DNA from: Ophiothrix spiculata
Lineage: Eukaryota > Echinodermata > Ophiuroidea > Amphilepidida > Ophiotrichidae
Direction: 5' to 3' (one strand)
Assembly (NCBI GenBank): GCA_000969725.1
Contig: JXSR01S064669.1
Length of the DNA: 21,910 nt
Positions 1 to 10,153 of this stretch are shown here, piece by piece. Under the pieces are notes generated by a model. That model saw only the letters and a program-made list of their open reading frames with translations, did not search any database and was not told where the DNA came from. Every line of letters starts with the position of its first letter. Position 1 is the stretch's first letter. Position numbers and translations under genes: made by a program.

Positions 1-288
1 TCAAAAGGGGTGAAAGGTCAAATTGGCATACATTGATTTTGGTTATTTGTTCAAATATTTTCAAATTTGACCCGAAAGTGACCCTTAATGACCTCTGAAA
101 TATGTTTATGTTGCTCAGGATGTCCTAAAGTACATACATATCAAATTTCAGGTCAATCGGAGCATTTTTAGAATTTGACGTTTGTCCCATTTGGACCCCC
201 TTAATGACCTCGGATGATTTTTAAAATGTGTTCATGTTGCTCAGGATGTCCTAAAATACATCCATATCAAATTTCAGCAAGAATAAAG
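1..288 (+). repeat. Two-unit tandem repeat, period 116 bp
   Basis: TTAATGACCTC at 85 and 201 opens two units that both carry TGTTGCTCAGGATGTCCTAAA and CATATCAAATTTCAG. The second unit stops at about 277. The array may extend left of the window. Confidence 0.8.
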
Positions 289-330
289 TGGGGTCACAAA
301 AGTGGGATCACAGAAGTGGGGTCACAAATT
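289..330 (+). repeat. Three short units AGTGGGGTCACAAA
   Basis: Three 13-15-bp units of AGTGGG(G/A)TCACA(A/G)A follow the tandem repeat directly. Confidence 0.65.
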
Positions 331-827
331 GTACCATCCCATCCCTCCATGGCAAAATTCATATCACGATGGGAAAATATATCAACCAGTAAATGTCTAT
401 CTTCAAATGCAAATCAATCTATACGACTCAATGTCAATCTCAGTAGGTGTAAGGTCCCCTGGAAAGACACGAGTTTTACAAACAAACCAATTTTAGATTC
501 CTATTGGAAATCTCCCGCCATGCGGAAAACAACCTCGGAGGGAGGGAGGTCCACAGGATGTCAGGAAGAATTTTCCCATGCTGCAGAGAGAGGCAGGAAG
601 GTCACCTTGAATGAGGCTGTCAACAGTTGCATTTGATACCATTATCATTTCTGTATCTCATTTGTACATCTTGAATTGCCTCGGTTCTGTTCTGAGCAGG
701 CATGTATTTCCTCTTAGGTTGTCATCATTGTTATCAGTGCTTTACGACTTTCAACACTTACAATATCATTAAAATGCATGAAAAATTTCAAAGTCTCACA
801 TTTTGTTTGCATATTTTTTTTTCCATA
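331..827. other. No supported gene; one acceptor-like site on the minus strand
   Basis: No reading frame here looks coding. On the minus strand a long pyrimidine run ends CTCTCTGCAG at 590-581, followed by a mixed-frame stretch with HGKILPDILWTSLPPR in one frame. A second TCTTTCCAG lies near 460. These may be chance. Confidence 0.3.
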
Positions 828-1158
828 AGGCCTAAAAAAAATTGTTGACTTGCAGTTTTGCGACCGACCCCAAATTTGCAAAATTTAGGGTCGCTTTTTT
901 TTTGGTGAACTTTTGCCCAACTCAAAAGTGTATTTGGTAAAAATATCATGATATTTGGGTTGAATTTACAACAATATTCACAGAATGTTATAAAATATAT
1001 TTGCATGGAACAAGCATATATCTTGACTAATTGAAGCACAAAACGATGAAAATATTTATATAAACTATTTTTTTTCCCAGTTTTTTGGTGTCCATTTTCA
1101 AGAAGAAAAAAAAAAGATCTGACCGACCATCAATTTCACAACTTTTTTTTTTAGGCCT
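828..1158. mobile_element. TIR element with AGGCCTAAAA ends
   Basis: Inverted repeats of about 40 bp start AGGCCTAAAAAAAATTGTTG (828-870) and end in TTTTTTTAGGCCT (1120-1158), both leading inward to a CGACCGACC / GACCGACC motif. A and T runs flank the arms. There is no open frame and no clear target duplication. Confidence 0.65.
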
Positions 1159-1828
1159 AAGGCCAAAAAGTATGTGCTTGCCCTCGAATCAATTTGAAAT
1201 ATTTTGATGTTTGGTCTGGACTACTAGAAAGCTCTAAATGTTAAAAAAACCAAAGCTCAAAATATGAAAGATAAAATCACTTTGGTGTTAAAGTGAATCA
1301 ATATACATTATAAAACAACTAAATTGTTCAACATAAACTCTAAAGTACAGTATCTGTATACTAGTACTACACAATAAAATTTGAGTATCTTGTTATTTCA
1401 AAATATTTGTAGATATTAATTTTGGGGATCAAACCCGGGATGAAACGTCAAAAAACTTTCTTGGAAAAGAACACTTTTCTATTCTTATATGGGAAAAGAA
1501 CACTTTTCTATTCTATATGCTGAACAAAATTTCTTGAAAACAAGACATTTTCTGTAAACCTTCCTGAATTCAGTAATTTTCCTGAAAACTTTGCATTACT
1601 GTAATTTAAAGGTGTAGGCTCTGATCACATTTTCATTCCCCTCGGCTCAATCTGAAGTAGTTCAATTTTTGAGGTCAAATTATTATCCAAATTATAGACC
1701 ATATTTTTCTTATTCATTATAAATCTAAAATTTCTCCTTTAAATTATTAATTGTTTGGGGGATACAGCATAAATGTAATATTAATCAATATACCTTTTTC
1801 CAGTGAATTGTACTGCTATTTAATTGCA
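1159..1828. other. AT-rich intron-like DNA with one 29-bp duplication
   Basis: GGAAAAGAACACTTTTCTAT occurs twice in tandem, at about 1462 and 1491. Nothing else is recognised. Confidence 0.5.
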
Positions 1829-2314
1829 CCCCGAAGAAAAAAGAGGTACGCATGCTTGTCAGAAAAAACGTCGAAAAAAGGTCAGATTTTAGCCGATTGG
1901 CATCATCGACATCTTTAGAAAAAGGGGTACCTTTTCAGGGTAACTTTCGACATTAAAGGTCGTCTTTTTACGACTTTTGAGTCACTTTTTGCACCAGCTA
2001 TTCTAAAATTCCAAGAAATACATCAGAAAAGGCTTCCAATGTACTAATTATATGCATGTTTTTATGACAGAAAATAGTGCTTTACACCATCGAGGGACCA
2101 TTTCGGTGTGTTGCGCCATGAAGGGGTCAAATTTCCATTACGCCATTTAGGGGTCAATTTTAGTGCATTACGACATTTTAGGGGTATGATTTTGAGTTAT
2201 TTTACGCCATTGAGGGTTGGAATTTGCCGCATATGATTACGACATTTAGGGTCTGTTTTTGAGGTGTTCTGACGAGCATGCTTACCACTTTTTTCTTCGG
2301 GTGGCCCCCCCGGG
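1829..2314. mobile_element. CCCGGG-ended TIR element with internal subrepeats, copy A
   Basis: Imperfect inverted repeats of about 35 bp (1829-1864 and 2267-2301) share CGAAGAAAAAAG, GGTA-GCATGC and GTCAGAA. The right end continues into GGCCCCCCCGGG. Inside, about six units of 30-37 bp share a TTACGCCATTTAGGGGTCAA-type motif (2083-2255). A related copy at 17384-17862 aligns over most of the length. No open frame is present. Confidence 0.75.
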
Positions 2315-2610
2315 AATTGTTAGCAAAATTTGATAATATTTGTTCAATTTTTATTCCTTTCAGATGGGATTTTGTCACCAAAATGACTTAAATGATCCTC
2401 TCAGGCTTTCGATAATCATTATACACAACCTCAAATAAATGAAATAGTTATCAGATCTGAAAAAAAACACCTTTTTCTAAAATATCATAATACTTTGACA
2501 TGAAAATCAAATATTACAATTTAGAGAAAAATGTCAAATGGATTGGCTTTGAAAAAAGTTTGGTTTGGGATGGGACAATCCTCTGGAAAATTTGAAATAC
2601 CAAATACAAA

Positions 2611-2630
2611 TTTTCAAGAAAAGGGAACCC
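2611..2630 (+). repeat. Dispersed repeat piece, also at 13684-13703
   Basis: TTTTCAAGAAAAGGGAACC occurs in both places with similar flanks, showing that the TA-flanked MITE at 2640 landed inside a dispersed repeat. Confidence 0.5.
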
Positions 2631-2639
2631 ATCTATGTA

Positions 2640-2813
2640 CAGAGATGCCAGTATGTATCACTGAAAAAACTTTCAAAAAATATTGAAAATGAGCGTAAAT
2701 TTTGGCAAAAAAACTGAAAATATATAAAAACGTGTAAATTTGGAGTAAGAAAAAACCTGAAATCAGATTTAAAAACCTGAAATCAGGTTAAAACAGGAAA
2801 ACTGACATCTCTG
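2640..2813. mobile_element. TA-flanked MITE with CAGAGATG ends
   Basis: The 174-bp element begins CAGAGATGCCAGT and ends ACTGACATCTCTG, with TA at 2638-2639 and 2814-2815. The interior has a tandem AAAACCTGAAATCAG motif. A similar end (AAAACCTGAAAAGTGGCAACACTG-like) occurs near 9556-9579. The TA duplication suggests the Tc1/mariner group. Confidence 0.75.
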
Positions 2814-2814
2814 T

Positions 2815-4427
2815 ATGTACCAAATTTCCCAACTGAGTTTGAGTCAAATTTATATGAAAATCACAATTATTTGGGCACAAATTTTCTGAGGTTTTGAGAA
2901 AAATTGTCAAGTTTGCACCATTTATGATTTAGTACAAATTTTGGAAAGATTATAGACCCATCAAAATACAACATTTTGTAAAGACAGAGGACCGATTGAA
3001 ATGCCAGACAGCTTGATTTTGCTACCCATGTTTGCGGCAAATCCATATAACCACCTTTGCACCAAGTAGTCCCCCTCCCTGGTTAACTTGCCCCCAACTC
3101 CCCTGGCCAACTCATTCACTGCCCATCTAGCACTACAAGTGATGAAGCAATTGATGATAAAGGTGTAAGGAAAAAGTGTTTGCTAATCCAAAAATCTCAC
3201 ATCTACCCTGGTCCCAAAGAGGAGTAACAGCACTATCAGTTGATGGGCTAGCAAAAAAGCCAAAGGACATTGGGAATACTTTGGCGCGATCTAGTGTGAC
3301 ATATTCTTTGCCAATTTTAGCCTCAAGCACAGAGATCTACAGTCTATCTTGGCCAGTCTTCATTTGATGAGATAATCAAGCCCCCTGGCCACTGTACTTC
3401 TTCATCTCCCACAAGATTACTCCGCTACTCCTCTTATAACCTACTGAGTGCAAGACTAGTACATAATAAACAAAATTGAAGTCAAATTCGGAGTAAAATC
3501 TACAGGAGGCACATCTGTACAACACATTTTTTAAAGTTCAGCCTAGAAAATGTAATTTGCAACCTCGTACTCCTGGGACCCTCTTAAGATTCTTTAGAGT
3601 CTCATCTCCAGGGATCCCAGGTCCTCCTGTCACACACACGAAAAAAGCTTATTATGCACACCACGTTGGTCGTAGTTAGTACCTTTCAAGACCAAGCCCT
3701 AAAAACATGCTAAGGTCCCGCGAGATGACAAGAATTCTGCAAGTTCCATTTTCAATCATATCTTCTATACTCCCATCTGAGTTGAAATGTAATTTGCAAC
3801 CGCTTCCAGGATACAAGCCTGCTCCATTTTCCATTTGGCAGCCATAGTATAGCACACTCCTGGGGAATCGCTCACGATGAGGCCCTGGTACAGTGCAAAT
3901 TGTCTTTCTTATCTTTTAAATCAAGCTGAGGCTCTCTAGGGTGCCATGTCTTCGTATATCCAATCTTCGCCTCCATCGCTGCAAACCTTCTATCATGATT
4001 GTCCAATCTATCCATTGGGATCTCGTTTTCTCATCAACATGCCCTACTTTACAGCTGACCTAGTCCCTCAGTGGAGAAAACGGATCCTTTGCTACAAACA
4101 CACATCTTGGGTCATGGAAACATTTTATTTCCTGCAATGCAATTATAACATGCAAGTTTGATTTTTTTAAAAATATTTGTGTCAAAAAGTTGGCCTGAGA
4201 GCTGTGATGTGTATTTTCTTACAAAAAACTTTTTTCTGCTGTGATATTTTGTTTCCTGCACCGCAACTGTGCCATGAAGTCTGATGAAAACAACTTGGAC
4301 AAAGCATTTGCACACAAAATCAGGAATGGCCCAGGTGGCACTCTAGTTTGGTTTTGGTTGGGATGTGCCACTTGGAAACTTAAAGTGTCAATTTTAAGTA
4401 AAGAAAACTCATCTAAGCACAAAATTA
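2815..4427. other. No supported gene
   Basis: The area 3000-3960 is less AT-rich than its surroundings but has no long frame on either strand. A 17-bp direct repeat AAATGTAATTTGCAACC lies at about 3549 and 3786. A 26-codon frame starting MAAKWKMEQACILEAV on the minus strand (3765-3845) is too short to call. Confidence 0.4.
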
Positions 4428-4429
4428 TA

Positions 4430-4604
4430 CAGTGGAACCTCATTAACACAAAATCTGTTAGCACAAAATCCCTGATAACACAAAATGTTTGTCAAGGTCT
4501 CAAGTATTGATTTCTTATGTGAAATCAGTTGGATAACACAAAATCCTGATAACCCAAATTAAACTCTTTGGCCCCACTGATTTTGTGTTAACGAGGTTCC
4601 ACTG
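4430..4604. mobile_element. Tigger/pogo-like MITE with TA target duplication
   Basis: The 175-bp element starts CAGTGGAACCTCATTAACAC and ends GTGTTAACGAGGTTCCACTG, flanked by TA at 4428-4429 and 4605-4606. CAGTGGAACCTC ends are typical of pogo/Tigger elements of the Tc1/mariner superfamily. The interior holds several ATAACACAAAATC-like short repeats that copy the terminal motif. No transposase is present. Confidence 0.85.
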
Positions 4605-4606
4605 TA

Positions 4607-5957
4607 TAAACTTAAATTAGAAAATAAATCAAGTTTCCCTAAAAATTTGCACTAAAGTTTTGGATATAGTTTTGTGCAAGATTTTCAAACATTTTGTGAA
4701 AGAAATGGCTATTTGTTGAAAATTTTGAAAATCTAATACCCATCAGAGTACCAGATTTTTCAAAGAAAAGTGATCCACTGACATTATCAGTTTGATGTTG
4801 CTTGAGCTTGATGTTGCCATCCTTGCCATCTTGGAATCAAAATGTTTCCGATACGCATGCGTAAAACACTGCATAACAATGTTTAAGTAAAAAAAAAAAA
4901 AAATCAACATGTTTAAGTAAAATAAAATAAAAAAATTCAACAAAAAAGTCAACCTGGGAGTGGTAATGTTCCCTCTTCAATATTTTCCTCCAGTTCACAG
5001 TGCACGCAATCAAAATAAATTGACACCAGTGACGTTTTACGACGGATTTCCCTCAAGACACCCGAGATGGATTCAATCCCTATCAAAATGCATTACATGA
5101 TCACTCAGTGCCACAAATTAAAAATATGTCTGGAGTTTGGAATATTACAATCTTACAATTTTGGGGGTATTTTTAATCAGATTTCATATAAATTTTATAT
5201 ATATGAATAAAATATGTTTACAAAAACTTTTCTTTGCTTATCAGCTTGATTTCTTAGGGTAACAAACTTGGACTTGTTACATGATGCACCATGTTGGTTG
5301 CTGTAGATTGTTTAAACGTATGCAGGACCCATTTAGACAATATTTTACAAATGACCACTTATTATAATGGCACAATACGCATTACTACGCAAAAACAATA
5401 TCTTTAACAGAAAAACAAGAAATAAATAAAATAAAAAGAAATCCCACTCTTTTCCACCAATACACATAATTTGAAAAAATGAAAATTTTAAAATAAGATC
5501 TATCAAATATCCTCAATTTTGAATATTTTCTTTTCCATTTATTATCTCTTTCCTGTCAACTCTCGCTATCTCTCCTTTCTTTCTCTTTCTTCAAATCGCA
5601 AATCGTCAATTCCCATTTTCCCTATTCAATGCATATATGAATCTAAGATAAAAACCAAACTATTCACAAGGGAACTGAATTCCCAAACCATACACACAAG
5701 CCCAATATTCAATCAATAAGAACATATTCATGAGAGTCGCATCTAGCACTTCCTGGCTTTGGTAAACTTACATAAATTTCACACATGAGAAAAGTCAATA
5801 TCATTTTTTACATAAAATAAAAAAAATGTGAACGAAAATTTGCCTGGCAAGTCCTAACAGAACTTCCGATTCAACATTTACTCCAAGTTTATTTATCCAT
5901 ATCCATTCTTCTTAATGTTAATACCGACACCCATATTTCACTAAGCTAAATGATTTG
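4607..5957. other. AT-rich intron-like DNA
   Basis: A-rich tracts occur near 4890-4940 with a duplicated TGTTTAAGTAAAA, and at 5405-5445. A 12-bp palindrome TACGCATGCGTA lies near 4853-4864. No gene is seen. Confidence 0.45.
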
Positions 5958-6050
5958 ACCAGGCTCACCCCGAACAGGGGGACTTTGCGACAGAACACTT
6001 TTCAAGAAACTGATGCAAATAGGCAGCAAATGATAAAGAAAATATTAAGA
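5958..6050 (+). mobile_element. Truncated relative of the GTGATGGCTCAC element
   Basis: GGCTCACCCCGAACAGGGGG, GACTTTGC and GGCAGCAAATGATAAAGAAA parallel 16949-17036 in order. The right arm is absent. Confidence 0.5.
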
Positions 6051-6084
6051 GTTAAATGTCAGTGCTTATAATTTTTTTAAATAT

Positions 6085-6130
6085 TTTATAGCGCTTTTCC
6101 AGAATTGATCAAAGCGCTTTACATTTATTC
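6085..6130. repeat. Short dispersed motif, AGCGCTTTT/AAAGCGCT
   Basis: TAGCGCTTTTCCAGAATTG followed by ATCAAAGCGCTTTACA forms a small inverted repeat (AGCGCTTT/AAAGCGCT) and has a diverged relative at 14246-14277. Confidence 0.4.
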
Positions 6131-6195
6131 CATTACCACTAGAATATAACCAACTAATGCAGCTGCTTTACAATCACTGCGCCTTTTGAGTATAT

Positions 6196-6478
6196 GGGTG
6201 AAAACATAGTCGGCCTCCAAACAAAATTTTCGCTACCAAACATTTGGTCATGACGTCAAATGACGAGTAACTCCAAATAAAATAACTTCAACACCGAGTT
6301 GAGACAAAATAAAATTTCGTGCTAGATTGCAAATGTATTGAATTGCCATATACATTGCCTCAAATGTTTGTTACTGGTTCATACTCGAAATTCGATGGCA
6401 AATATTTGGTGACGTCACGACCAAATGTTTGGTAAAGAAAATTTTGTTTGGAGGCCGACTACATGTATGTTTTCACCC
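6196..6478. mobile_element. GGGCC-type MITE, copy 1
   Basis: Terminal inverted repeats start GGGTGAAAACATAGTCGGCC and continue through CTCCAAACAAAATTTT. The same family recurs at 7849-7977 and, inverted, at 8726-9006. Two perfect CRE palindromes TGACGTCA lie at 6251-6258 and 6410-6417. There is no coding capacity. Target duplications cannot be recognised here, perhaps because of the attached partial copy on the right. Confidence 0.8.
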
Positions 6479-6580
6479 TTACCAGTTCATACTTTAAATT
6501 CGATGGCAAATATTTGGTGACGTCACGATCAAATGTTTGGTAGTGAAAATTTTGTTTGGAGGCCGACTATGTTTTGAGCC
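6479..6580. mobile_element. Partial tandem copy of the right end of the GGGCC MITE
   Basis: This segment repeats the right-hand 100 bp or so of the element at 6196-6478, including CGATGGCAAATATTTGG, a TGACGTCA (6518-6525) and the terminal GGAGGCCGACTATG. It begins abruptly and shares no left end, so it arose by partial duplication or by insertion and recombination. Confidence 0.75.
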
Positions 6581-6766
6581 ATAGTCTTATCTAAACTGTC
6601 CTACACTTTGGCCTAACATGGTAGGGATTTTTTTAATTTTCAAAATGTTTCAGATTTCATTTCAAAAAACCATGCATCAATGCAAAAACCTTATTAAAAA
6701 ATATAATAAAGTTGGCTTCCCACACCTGGGAGGGATCTTCATACAAATTTCAGTTTAAAATAATTA

Positions 6767-6948
6767 CAAATCAATGAAAGCCAACACCAGTAATTGGAAA
6801 ATGAAACAAATTTGCCTCTTATGTCTTTTTGTCATTTTGGTCCACTTTTGCGACATATTCAGAAGTAAAGCTTTTATTAACTTTATGTTTTTTGACAATC
6901 TTCAAACTTTCAAGGTTTGAATTAGTGGTGTTGGCTTTCATTGATTTG
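6767..6948. mobile_element. Inverted-repeat MITE (CAAATCAATG ends)
   Basis: Inverted repeats of 29 bp, 28 matching, lie at 6767-6795 and 6920-6948 and start CAAATCAATGAAAGCC. The 182-bp unit has no coding capacity. A target duplication was not found, so the superfamily is open. Confidence 0.7.
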
Positions 6949-6977
6949 CCGTTTTTACAGAAAATGTGTGGATGCCC

Positions 6978-7216
6978 TTAGTCATGATTTTTTCTTTTCA
7001 AATATTTATTCCCTGTGCTTATGTCTGGTGGTTGAAAAGAAAATACATAGACTCTGCACCATATCCCGTCTCTTTGTATACTCTATTACAGATATTGCAT
7101 TGATAAATAAAAAAATATAAAATGAGAATCATATTTAAGAAAACAAGACTATTGAAAAGAGTCTGATGACCTATAATAAAAAAATGCACAGGGTTTCCAA
7201 ACTTAGTCATGATTCT
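6978..7216. repeat. 13-bp direct repeat around a roughly 210-bp segment
   Basis: CTTAGTCATGATT occurs at about 6978 and 7202. The segment between starts with a T-rich tract, as expected of a minus-strand retroposed copy with a target duplication, but it has no recognisable body. Chance or local duplication is possible. Confidence 0.3.
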
Positions 7217-7547
7217 TCATTTGAAACTGTTTTATATCTCAAATCTATTATTTTAAACCAACTCTTATAGCACTGCTTTAAAGAAAGAAACATTCAATTA
7301 TCATCACCCAATAAAAAAGGAAATTAAAGCGTTTTTGAAAAGCTGTGAGATGCAGTCATGTAGTGACGCCTTGAAATTGAATGTCATAAACTCTCTTTAC
7401 TTCATTTCTGGTCTCGCACAGGTGATAATATTGCTTGAGGAGAGAAAACCATGTGCTTTTTAGTCTATGAAATTCTAAATTATGGCCTACTTTTTCTTGT
7501 TTAGAGTATGGATTATTTTTGATGTTTTTCTACCCTTATAGGCCTAT

Positions 7548-7691
7548 CACTGTAAAGTGAAAGTTCCTCCTTTTGGAACTAGTCCTCGTTTTTCTAAAAA
7601 TGAGGAGGCTACTCGTTTTTCGAAAACGAGAAACAAAACAAGTAGTAAAACGAGGACTAGTTCCAAAACGAGGAACTTTCACTTTACAGTG
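7548..7691. mobile_element. Near-palindromic MITE with CACTG ends and TAT target duplication
   Basis: The 46-bp inverted repeats (7548-7593 and 7646-7691) match at all but about one position; they start CACTGTAAAGTGAAAGTTCC. TAT flanks both ends (7545-7547 and 7692-7694). The short middle also contains CTCGTTTT/AAAACGAG inverted units, so almost the whole 144 bp can fold on itself. CACTG ends with a 3-bp duplication fit the CMC (EnSpm/CACTA) superfamily; that is inference. Confidence 0.85.
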
Positions 7692-7848
7692 TATATTGGC
7701 TGAGATTGAGATTTCAAAAAAAAAAATTTGAACCACAGAACTGGACACCATGAATCGGTCCACCACTTTATGTTCCATTCCAGTAAAGTCAGTGATACAT
7801 GCCACCATCATAAGTTGCATTAGAAGTCCGTTCCATTTGTTATCCATA

Positions 7849-7977
7849 GGGCCAAATCATAGTCGGCCTCCAAACAAAGTTTTATTTGGTCTCAACTCGG
7901 TGTTGAAGTTATTTTGACGTCACGACCAAATGTTTGGTAGGACAAATTTTGTTTGGAGGCCGACTATGATTTGGCCC
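7849..7977. mobile_element. GGGCC-type MITE, copy 2 (short, with ATA target duplication)
   Basis: Perfect 30-bp terminal inverted repeats (7849-7878 and 7948-7977) start GGGCCAAATCATAGTCGG. They are flanked by ATA on both sides (7846-7848 and 7978-7980). The interior is an internally deleted form of the copies at 6196 and 8726, with one TGACGTCA at 7915-7922. A 3-bp target duplication and GG-C ends suggest the PIF/Harbinger superfamily; that assignment is inference. Confidence 0.85.
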
Positions 7978-8256
7978 ATACCGTGGTGTCTGTTTTTTTG
8001 GGTTCAGTGTGAGGTTCAGTACGATGATATTTACAGCAAAACTGTGTGCAAAGTATTGGCAATTTGGGCAAAATCTAGATGTTTATAAAAAAAATTGCAT
8101 AGCTAACTGCCTGAGCCTTCTATCCTCCCTCCCCTGCTGGGGAACTCACATATGAGCAGGAAAACCTAAGTCCGGCAGTCAAGACCCCTTTTTCAGGCCT
8201 GGCTCTAGGCTGCTCATTATAGTATTTTACAGCATGATACAAATTCCATTTCACTA

Positions 8257-8312
8257 GACCCCCCCCCCAAAAAAAAAAATAAATAAATAAATAAATAAAT
8301 GAATAAATAAAA
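8257..8312. repeat. C run, A run and (AAAT)n microsatellite
   Basis: Ten C, then about eleven A, then a run of AAAT units with one G interruption. The rest of 8000-8720 shows no gene. Confidence 0.85.
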
Positions 8313-8725
8313 TAAGCTTCAAAGGTCCATATTTTACACAAAATCAGGTCACTTGACCAGTCCTGCGCTTTGTGCCATATAATATACCTACCACTTTCCA
8401 CTTTCAATTTACCCAACCCCATATACCTGGATAGCAAAGACATTCATGTCTCTCAGAACAGCGGAGCCTCCCTCCCCCCGATCCCCATCCCCTAAGCTGA
8501 AGAAACTTCTCCAGACAAGAAAATACAATTGGGAAAATTGCAGGTAGGATTCCCATTCCCATTACTGATTATTATGGCTAAAACCCACCGGAATCAGACG
8601 AGGCAGAATTTGTCTTATAACTTGATAGTATATCTGCTGTCCTCAGAGCTTTGGTTAAAACCAATTTACCATAGGTGAAAGGTTATATTACGAGATGGAG
8701 GATGGCAACTAAACTAGACAAGTAA

Positions 8726-9006
8726 GGCCCAAACAATAGTCTGCCTCCAAACAAAAATTTTCCTACCAAACATTTGGTTGTGACGTCACCAAATATTTGC
8801 CATCGAATTTAAAGTATGAACGGTAAAAACATTTGGTCCAATGTATATATGGCAATTCAATAACATGTGCAATCTAGCGCGAAATTTTATTTGGTCTCAA
8901 CTCAGCGTTGAAGTTAAATTTTGTTTGGAGTCACTCGTCATGTTGACGTCATGACCAAATGTTTGGTAGCAAAAATTTTGTTTGGAGGCCAACTATGTTT
9001 TGACCC
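8726..9006. mobile_element. GGGCC-type MITE, copy 3 (inverted relative to copy 1)
   Basis: This 281-bp copy has the same termini (GGCCCAAACAATAG on the left, CTATGTTTTGACCC on the right) and a TAA duplication at 8723-8725 and 9007-9009. The interior aligns with copy 1 in reverse orientation. TGACGTCA occurs at 8781-8788 and 8944-8951. Confidence 0.83.
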
Positions 9007-9009
9007 TAA

Positions 9010-9529
9010 CATGTATTGTAGATATAGAAAGAGTCCATCAGTAGATCTACAGATCCTTGCGATTCGTTTGGGGGAAAAAATACATTATGTGTATTGCTTT
9101 CTTTTACATCAACTTTTAGGTCCAAATCAAATATAATACAAAATCAAATTTGATTGTTCCTAAAATTATAGAATATTTAACCGTAGATCGTAAGCAAAAT
9201 GACCGTTGACAGGCAAAACAGATTGAAGCGAATATCATAGCCTTTTCAATTTTCGTTAGTAGGGACATGCCTTGCCATTTTCAATCTTCATTAATAGTTA
9301 TTGAATGGGAAAAAAGGATTAATAAACCAATTTCTCAAATTTTGGGATGTTTGAATTTTGTACACAAAGTTTAGATAATTATTTGTAACGTTTCACTTAA
9401 CACTTTTTTGTTTAAAAGTTAATAAAGTTGAAACTCTGATGCTCACAAAACTTAAAAAGACAACACTGGACTTAAAGCAACACATGAAATCACTTCTGTG
9501 AAAGCAAATGAAGACCCAGAGTCATGATT
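9010..9529. other. No supported feature
   Basis: AT-rich DNA with no convincing frame, inverted repeat or known motif. Confidence 0.5.
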
Positions 9530-9579
9530 TAAGCTTCAAAACCTGAATTTAGGCTAAAACCTGAAAAGTGGCAACACTG
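9530..9579. mobile_element. Right end of a CACTG-terminated MITE, truncated
   Basis: The segment carries AAACCTGAATTTAGG, AAAACCTGAAAAG and a terminal GGCAACACTG, resembling the right end of the element at 2640-2813. No matching left end was found. Confidence 0.4.
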
Positions 9580-10153
9580 CACATTCATCATTAAATTGTC
9601 GTAAAAAAAGTAACAGAAAATGGATAACTCTCGGCTTCAACAGCCACCTTCCAGACCCTAAACAAAAGTTTTAAATACCATGGCCCAAGTATCCCATTCC
9701 CATAATTCTCTGGTGTATTCTCTCAGGAAATGATCTCAATTTGAAGCAATACTCCCAACGGATGATGATATAAACAATCAAAAAATTAATGATTTCGATT
9801 CTGGCTTGCAATGAATAATACACCGTAGGGAGATAAACCGACTTGATGTTTGTCTCTCTGAACATTGGTGTTCATATATGACAAAACGTGATACTATACT
9901 TTACTATTATATTGTTTTGGAAATGTTAAATGGCTTGATATTTACATTTTGCAAGTTTGTATCATAAGTGTTTACGATGCTTTGATTTGATCCAAGTAAG
10001 CAAGAAATCCTATTTTGAGGTTTAATGATTCTATCCTGAATTTAATACATGATCTTTTTCCGTTTTTGTACACAAAACAAATTTCAGTGGCTTGAAGATA
10101 GACAGATAGACAAAGCTCATCTCTACATTGTGCAAAAAAAAAAAAAAAAACCA
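9580..10153. other. No supported feature before the gap
   Basis: No coding frame is seen. An A run (about 10135-10150) leads straight into the gap. Confidence 0.5.

Noticed and set aside
214..636. 140-codon plus-strand open frame
   Set aside because: It starts inside a tandem repeat and has no family-like motifs or supporting splice or promoter signals.
1978..1984. Isolated TGAGTCA sites (1978, 2840, 13631)
   Set aside because: Two or three such sites are expected by chance in 22 kb; only the clustered ones are unusual.
4853..4864. TACGCATGCGTA palindrome as an NRF1-type promoter site
   Set aside because: It deviates from the NRF1 consensus and sits in AT-rich DNA with no gene start.
7536..7847. 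103-codon minus-strand frame
   Set aside because: Much of it is the CACTG palindromic element at 7548-7691.
8120..8443. 107-codon minus-strand frame
   Set aside because: It crosses the C run and (AAAT)n microsatellite, giving a low-complexity Phe/Ile/Tyr run.
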